From assembly GCA_903813345.2 (NCBI GenBank), contig CAIIXF020000009.1:35023759-35087758 (forward strand): 64,000 bases of DNA, given 5' to 3'. A model generated the notes under the pieces. It was not told the origin of the DNA. It did no database searches and saw only the letters and a list, made by a program, of their open reading frames with translations. Below, in pieces: positions 63,001 to 64,000 of the stretch. Position 1 is the first letter of the stretch. Each line of letters begins with the position of its first letter. This stretch comes from Owenia fusiformis. Its lineage: Eukaryota > Annelida > Polychaeta > Sabellida > Oweniidae. A program made the translations under genes and the position numbers.

Positions 63001-64000
63001 CTGAAACCATGTTGACCATCGACCTCAGATTGCATCGACTCATTTCACTGGGAGTAATAAAGATATATAGAGACCAGTGTGTGCCTTGATTAAAACTAAG
63101 CTCTAAAAGGGAGTGCATGGGGAAACGCATCACCTTTGATTCCATTACATTGGGGGAGGCAGCCCCGCTAGACACAAAATCTCCACTCCCTGGGCTCTGA
63201 AAGATCAACCATGAAGAGATATGCAAACAGTCTACAACCAACACCAGTTTAACATGGGTTATCAGTTCCATTTTTCATTTGATTTTTTGAACTCTATATT
63301 TACTCCAAAATATCATCCTGCAGATGAATAACATCAAACTGCTTGCACTTTTGATCATTGAGAAATTATATCTACCATGAGATATCTTGATATGCGATGA
63401 CTTACATATAAATGAAAAATCATAAATAATTTAACAAAGCAAAATTAAATCTCTGCTCTACATTTCAGATCTATCCAGGCTAAGAATTAAATAACCATTT
63501 TCAAGCATAATTAAAGCATGCAGAACTTGAAAATATCATTTCAGAAAAATAAGAGTTATTTAAACTTGGAATAAATATCTATTAAATAAAAAATAAGATA
63601 TAATTATTGAAAAATGATCAATATTTATTGAATAAATATTATATGCCTACCAACGTATTGAGATCATTCATCTTCTGTGCCAACTCACTGGCATCTACTC
63701 CCTCCACATTTGAAGAGTTCGCAGGAGTGCCGATAGATTCCGCGACCTTTCTAGACAATTGAGATGGATTGTACCCTAAGAGTTCTAAAAATCTGCTACG
63801 TGAATCTTTCTCAAAGTTCACCTGAAAAAAAAATATACAGCTGTATGTGGAATAAGTCGAAGAAGATTAAGATTTCATCTTAATAATCTGATCTTCGATA
63901 AAAAAAAACTTAAAATGAATTTACCTTCAAAAAGTTCCACTGGCTTTCCTCGTTGGCTGTCTTACTATTTGCCAGCTTAAGAGCGCAGAATTCTGCATAC
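38655..64000 (-). CDS. SEC31: SEC31, COPII outer-coat subunit, C-terminal ~850 residues (gene continues beyond the right edge)
   Basis: SEC31 pairs with SEC13 to form the outer cage of COPII vesicles at ER exit sites and stimulates SEC23-SAR1 GTPase activity. Eighteen exons join in phase: 63924-64000, 63651-63821, 63134-63196, 60288-60402, 59340-59518, 58920-59046, 58479-58627, 58022-58189, 57551-57751, 57099-57270, 56511-56738, 56193-56318, 54506-54636, 54048-54248, 53496-53561, 50767-50886, 50436-50507 and 38655-38843. Domains in order are: the end of the SEC13-contact region (VNFEKDSRSRFLELLGY), the alpha-solenoid (LAGNFEAAVDVCLHDDRMAE; LARTQKKYF; LCYICAGNVERLVDCW), a Pro/Gln-rich linker with GWNDPPPP, and the C-terminal SRA1-like helix bundle (PIPAEHQILHDIFENL; LGLHQIIQAIQQ; FMPGLKVLMQ). 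These segments match animal SEC31A closely. The N-terminal WD40 propeller is off the edge. The last intron contains about 66 copies of a piece of its own terminal exon. Confidence 0.97.
40090..41267. repeat. 589-bp higher-order duplication inside the SEC31 array
   Basis: Marker variants such as GAAACGAGAAAGC (about 40388 and 40977) and CATTAGAAGAT recur at an offset of 589 bp. This equals four 117-bp units plus one 121-bp unit. The block appears twice. Confidence 0.75.
44272..45070 (-). mobile_element. non-autonomous Helitron-like element, copy 2, inside a SEC31 array unit
   Basis: This 799-bp element is closely similar to 2423-3219. Removing it rejoins GGAAGA and TAACTGAAAT to the standard unit without a gained or lost base. 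This proves insertion between A and T with no target duplication. It ends in palindrome ACTCCGCGGAGT and CTAG on the minus strand. It sits 3 bases inside the exon part, next to that unit's splice acceptor. Confidence 0.85.
45413..46474. repeat. 354-bp three-unit higher-order repeat, three copies
   Basis: A set of three units (116, 121 and 117 bp) with markers AACTTAAATGGG, CATACTGCTGTATAG and TTGTACATTGG is repeated three times at a strict offset of 354 bp. Confidence 0.8.
47635..49462. mobile_element. 1.8-kb element with GGCCCCCACGTGATC inverted ends
   Basis: The 18-bp sequence ATTGGCCCCCACGTGATC at the left and its exact inverse at 49445-49462 bound this region. The left end has a second GGCCCCCACGTGA about 24 bp inside. 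A long imperfect fold-back lies at about 49204-49332 (CAGTC...AATATGCA arms). There is no recognisable transposase and no clear target duplication, so the superfamily is unknown. Confidence 0.5.
49622..50332. mobile_element. piggyBac-like element, internally deleted
   Basis: TTAA stands at both ends (49622-49625 and 50329-50332). Inverted termini CCTTTAGCATGCTA and CCTTCTGCATGCTA follow inward. TTAA targets and CCTT/CCCT ends are the mark of piggyBac. At 711 bp it is far too short for a transposase. The higher GC interior contrasts with its surroundings. Confidence 0.75.
49884..49968 (+). pseudogene. possible first exon of a piggyBac-type transposase
   Basis: An ATG in good context (AAAATGG) opens 28 codons, MAAKYDHNEHVEEMDRGFEL and FRLLEADN, before a GTAATC donor-like site. 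Read through, the frame stops after four more codons. The acidic, charged start resembles piggyBac N-termini, but the catalytic domain is absent. Function is not claimed. Confidence 0.35.
50436..50507 (-). CDS. SEC31: SEC31 penultimate exon
   Basis: This 72-bp phase 0-0 exon reads QMKRKLDDVNKKLEALYDRL plus RENR. It is the second helix of the SRA1-like domain (K-R-K-L-D-D ... L-x-x-L-Y-D-x-L-R-E). The donor GGGTATGT must splice to one of about 66 candidate acceptors beginning 3 kb downstream. Confidence 0.96.
50767..50886 (-). CDS. SEC31: SEC31 exon, start of the SRA1-like C-terminal domain
   Basis: This 120-bp phase 0-0 exon reads APTPEPPKPVVKAPIPAEHQ, then ILHDIFENLAKQCMGKASNA. It contains the conserved P-I-P-x-E-H and the first helix of the C-terminal bundle. 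Confidence 0.96.
51757..51838. repeat. 22-bp-arm inverted repeat
   Basis: CTTGTATTCGTGAATGCAAC at 51757 pairs with GTTGCATTCGCGAATACAAG ending at 51838, with a 38-bp loop. It is probably a small fold-back element. Confidence 0.6.
52197..52442. mobile_element. imperfect fold-back element
   Basis: The outer arms ATCCTCC/GGAGGAT, CAGGTG/CACAGGT, CCAGAAT...CCCTGCTATAA and TTATAGCAGGGG...ATTCTGG pair along about 80 bp. The centre contains the hairpin GCTGTCGCA/TGCGACAGC and the pair CCCGATTAA/TTAATCGGG. No target duplication is clear. Confidence 0.55.
52556..52752. repeat. 66-bp tandem repeat, about 3 copies
   Basis: The unit contains AAACATTATCAAATACTCAA, GAATTTCACAATTTTTTATG and AATTCAATTCACTATCC. 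The first two copies are nearly identical and the third is diverging. Confidence 0.85.
53496..53561 (-). CDS. SEC31: SEC31 66-bp exon
   Basis: This phase 0-0 exon reads APLMSTGQFQAPPKGSVPPT plus ER. It is a Pro-rich linker with good splice sites (AAG acceptor, GTAAGA donor). Being symmetric, it is potentially skippable. Confidence 0.8.
54048..54248 (-). CDS. SEC31: SEC31 polyglutamine exon
   Basis: This 201-bp phase 0-0 exon reads AVSTYEAQAPITSPFPGS, keeping the conserved PITSP. It ends in a Gln tract of 11 codons (six CAG, then mixed CAA/CAG) that runs right up to the donor GTAAGC. The tract is a pure CAG run only in part, and its length may vary. Confidence 0.93.
54506..54636 (-). CDS. SEC31: SEC31 active-fragment exon with GWNDPP
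   Basis: This 131-bp exon runs from phase 1 to phase 0 and contains PPKSGWNDPPPPTESKKKV. In vertebrate SEC31A the Trp-Asn pair of this motif inserts at the SEC23-SAR1 interface and stimulates GTP hydrolysis. Both residues are present here. Confidence 0.95.
54637..56192. other. SEC31 intron with a CAG...CTG element
   Basis: This 1.6-kb intron contains the element at 54940-55465. The remainder is unremarkable AT-rich sequence. Confidence 0.7.
54940..55465. mobile_element. CAG...CTG DNA-transposon relic, target duplication ATATA
   Basis: The ends CAGGGCTTGCATTAA and CTAATGCAAGCGCTG are inverted with 13 of 15 matches. ATATA precedes the left end (54935-54939) and follows the right end (55466-55470). 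Subterminal GGACTCAAAAATAATTTG and ATTGCGTCCTTGGGACTC extend the symmetry. There is no transposase. Confidence 0.7.
56193..56318 (-). CDS. SEC31: SEC31 126-bp cassette exon
   Basis: This phase 1-1 exon reads VPESPKLDMDGHFYAESLRD, then AFSNSGGAESLRKLFRQSG. Unlike the surrounding linker it looks helical and charged. Its donor GTCAAA is weak, which fits regulated inclusion. It could be a lineage-specific optional segment. Confidence 0.65.
56511..56738 (-). CDS. SEC31: SEC31 linker exon, Y/G/N-rich
   Basis: This 228-bp phase 1-1 exon reads GPLSQRYPPVSAQSVASSYG and GYMYGQDTMGGYRGYNN, ending YNPMAPG. It is symmetric. Tyr/Gly-rich disorder of this kind is common in the SEC31 linker. Confidence 0.88.
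57099..57270 (-). CDS. SEC31: SEC31 linker exon, Q/T/S/Y-rich
   Basis: This 172-bp exon runs from phase 0 to phase 1. It reads NVSTTTPSSTYNYNTQAQYA and later QPTFSAQSTQYNQTAPAATQ. It is low-complexity and predicted to be disordered. The exon is supported by splice sites and phase rather than by homology. Confidence 0.88.
57551..57751 (-). CDS. SEC31: SEC31 exon, start of the Pro/Gln-rich linker
   Basis: This 201-bp phase 0-0 exon begins STLLVLRDRLYQSLGQ (the conserved L-R-D-R-L helix). It then becomes rich in Q, P and A, ending QATQPFYQ. Confidence 0.93.
58022..58189 (-). CDS. SEC31: SEC31 solenoid exon 4
   Basis: This 168-bp phase 0-0 exon reads DLVEKVMILRKAVETARGQ, then LAKKLSLYAELLAAQGNL and PTAMGYL. 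It closes the alpha-solenoid. The donor GTATTT is weaker than its neighbours. Confidence 0.95.
58479..58627 (-). CDS. SEC31: SEC31 solenoid exon 3
   Basis: This 149-bp exon encodes DILGSRLE and LCYICAGNVERLVDCWEK, ending SPEALQ. LCYICAGNVE is essentially invariant in animal SEC31. Confidence 0.97.
58920..59046 (-). CDS. SEC31: SEC31 solenoid exon 2
   Basis: This 127-bp exon reads LISSVVTRDWEHVVRTCDLD, then NWKEALATALTYASADEFS. Its W-x-x-x-V-x-x-C-D-L-x-N-W pattern is that of the ACE1-type solenoid. Confidence 0.95.
59123..59232. mobile_element. dispersed short repeat, copy 3 of 3
   Basis: The inverted ends are ATGTCACCAC and GTGGTGACAT. The interior CTTGTTACAGACACC and AAAAAAGTTGGAGACTACAA matches the copies near 8823 and 28960. 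It lies in the SEC31 intron between two solenoid exons. Confidence 0.7.
59340..59518 (-). CDS. SEC31: SEC31 solenoid exon 1
   Basis: This 179-bp exon encodes DGLISQAVLAGNFEAAVDVC, LHDDRMAEAILLAIAGG and LLARTQKKYF. It is the most conserved block of SEC31. An alpha-solenoid of this kind forms the rod-shaped dimer of the cage edge. Confidence 0.97.
60288..60402 (-). CDS. SEC31: SEC31 exon, loop before the solenoid
   Basis: This 115-bp exon runs from phase 0 to phase 1 and reads TPDTDSISAEGSSAFDQIAA onward to SPFTISTKD. FTIS aligns with the FNIS that precedes the first solenoid helix in vertebrate SEC31A. Confidence 0.9.
60938..61129. repeat. 32-bp tandem repeat, 6 copies
   Basis: The unit is AAGTAAACATGTGAAGCATG plus TGTAAACAGGTC. 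Six units fill exactly 192 bp, with a few substitutions. Confidence 0.9.
62005..62175. repeat. long hairpin-forming inverted repeat
   Basis: ACAAATAGTGACTGCC at the left pairs with GGCAGTCACTATTTGT at the right. CAATAGTGTAAAT..TTTCC, ATATCCTCTACAATGTAC and TATTCCC pair with their inverses around a short GC-rich loop near 62092. A separate perfect stem CGTCTGCGCA/TGCGCAGACG lies at 61648-61674. Confidence 0.75.
62212..62846. mobile_element. Tc1/mariner-type MITE with long inverted ends
   Basis: TA CAGGGTGTCAAATGGCG at the left is mirrored by CGCCATTTGACACCCTG TA at the right. The similarity continues inward through GCACAACGCC and CATAAACTAG to about 100 bp per arm. The flanking TA dinucleotides are the expected target duplication. 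There is no transposase in the 631-bp body. Confidence 0.8.
63134..63196 (-). CDS. SEC31: SEC31 63-bp cassette exon
   Basis: This phase 0-0 exon encodes SPGSGDFVSSGAASPNVMES plus K between AG and GTGATG. It is short and lies in a poorly conserved loop. It may be alternatively spliced. The sites are acceptable but there is little homology support. Confidence 0.65.
63651..63821 (-). CDS. SEC31: SEC31 exon with VNFEKDSR motif
   Basis: This 171-bp phase 0-0 exon opens with VNFEKDSRSRFLELLGYNPS, highly conserved in SEC31. It is followed by a variable Ser/Asn/Glu-rich stretch ending MNDLNTL. The donor is GTAGGC. Confidence 0.95.
63924..64000 (-). CDS. SEC31: SEC31 exon (partial, first in window)
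   Basis: Reads YAEFCALKLANSKTANEE and then SQWNFLK before donor GTAAAT. This is the segment between the propeller and the solenoid that precedes the conserved VNFE motif. The exon is cut by the window edge. Confidence 0.9.

Larger units (their letters stand above)
60403..63133. other. SEC31 intron rich in inverted repeats
   Basis: This 2.7-kb intron holds a 32-bp tandem repeat (60938-61129), hairpins at about 61648-61674 and 62005-62175, and a Tc1/mariner-type element (62212-62846). No exon is seen. Sequence at 61500-62180 is less AT-rich than the rest. Confidence 0.7.

Overview
The window is AT-rich, intron-dense nuclear DNA from an animal. Split genes with GT-AG introns, a metazoan-type SEC31, a cadherin, and many small DNA-transposon relics, Helitron-like elements and a LINE remnant point to an invertebrate, probably a marine lophotrochozoan such as a mollusc. 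The species cannot be named from the sequence. There are no bacterial operons, CRISPR arrays, rRNA or tRNA genes that I can support.

Two protein genes lie head to tail on the minus strand. (1) The 5' part of a cadherin-superfamily gene runs from its start codon at 30353 leftwards past the window edge. Nine coding exons join in phase: a signal-peptide exon at 30293-30353, then eight exons between 6988 and 349. They encode a signal peptide, an atypical first cadherin repeat, a canonical second one and the start of a third. (2) The 3' two thirds of SEC31, the COPII outer-coat protein, runs from 64000 to its stop codon at 38655. Eighteen exons, all joining in phase, encode about 850 residues: the end of the beta-propeller/helical junction, the alpha-solenoid, a Pro/Gln-rich linker with the GWNDPP motif, and the C-terminal SRA1-like helical domain.

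Both genes carry very large tandem arrays in introns. The cadherin first intron (23.3 kb) holds a 15.8-kb satellite of about 210 copies of a 75-bp unit (9803-25570). Inside it a 6366-bp block is duplicated, apparently without change, with a smaller 898-bp duplication nested in it. The last SEC31 intron (11.6 kb) holds an 8.6-kb array of about 66 copies of a 117-bp unit (38755-47349). This second array is the most striking feature of the window. Its unit is a piece of the SEC31 gene itself: 33 bp of intron end including the 3' splice site, plus the first 84 bp (28 codons) of the terminal exon. The gene therefore has about 66 near-identical 3' splice sites in front of its last exon, and the 117-bp unit is open in the SEC31 frame.

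The rest is intron and an 8.3-kb intergenic spacer rich in small mobile elements. There are two copies of a Helitron-like element, one inserted precisely into a unit of the SEC31 array. There is a piggyBac-like element with a transposase first-exon remnant, and four CAG...CTG inverted-repeat elements of three families, each with a 5-bp target duplication. A Tc1/mariner-type element, several fold-back elements, a 5'-truncated LINE end, a hAT transposase C-terminal relic and short tandem repeats complete the set.
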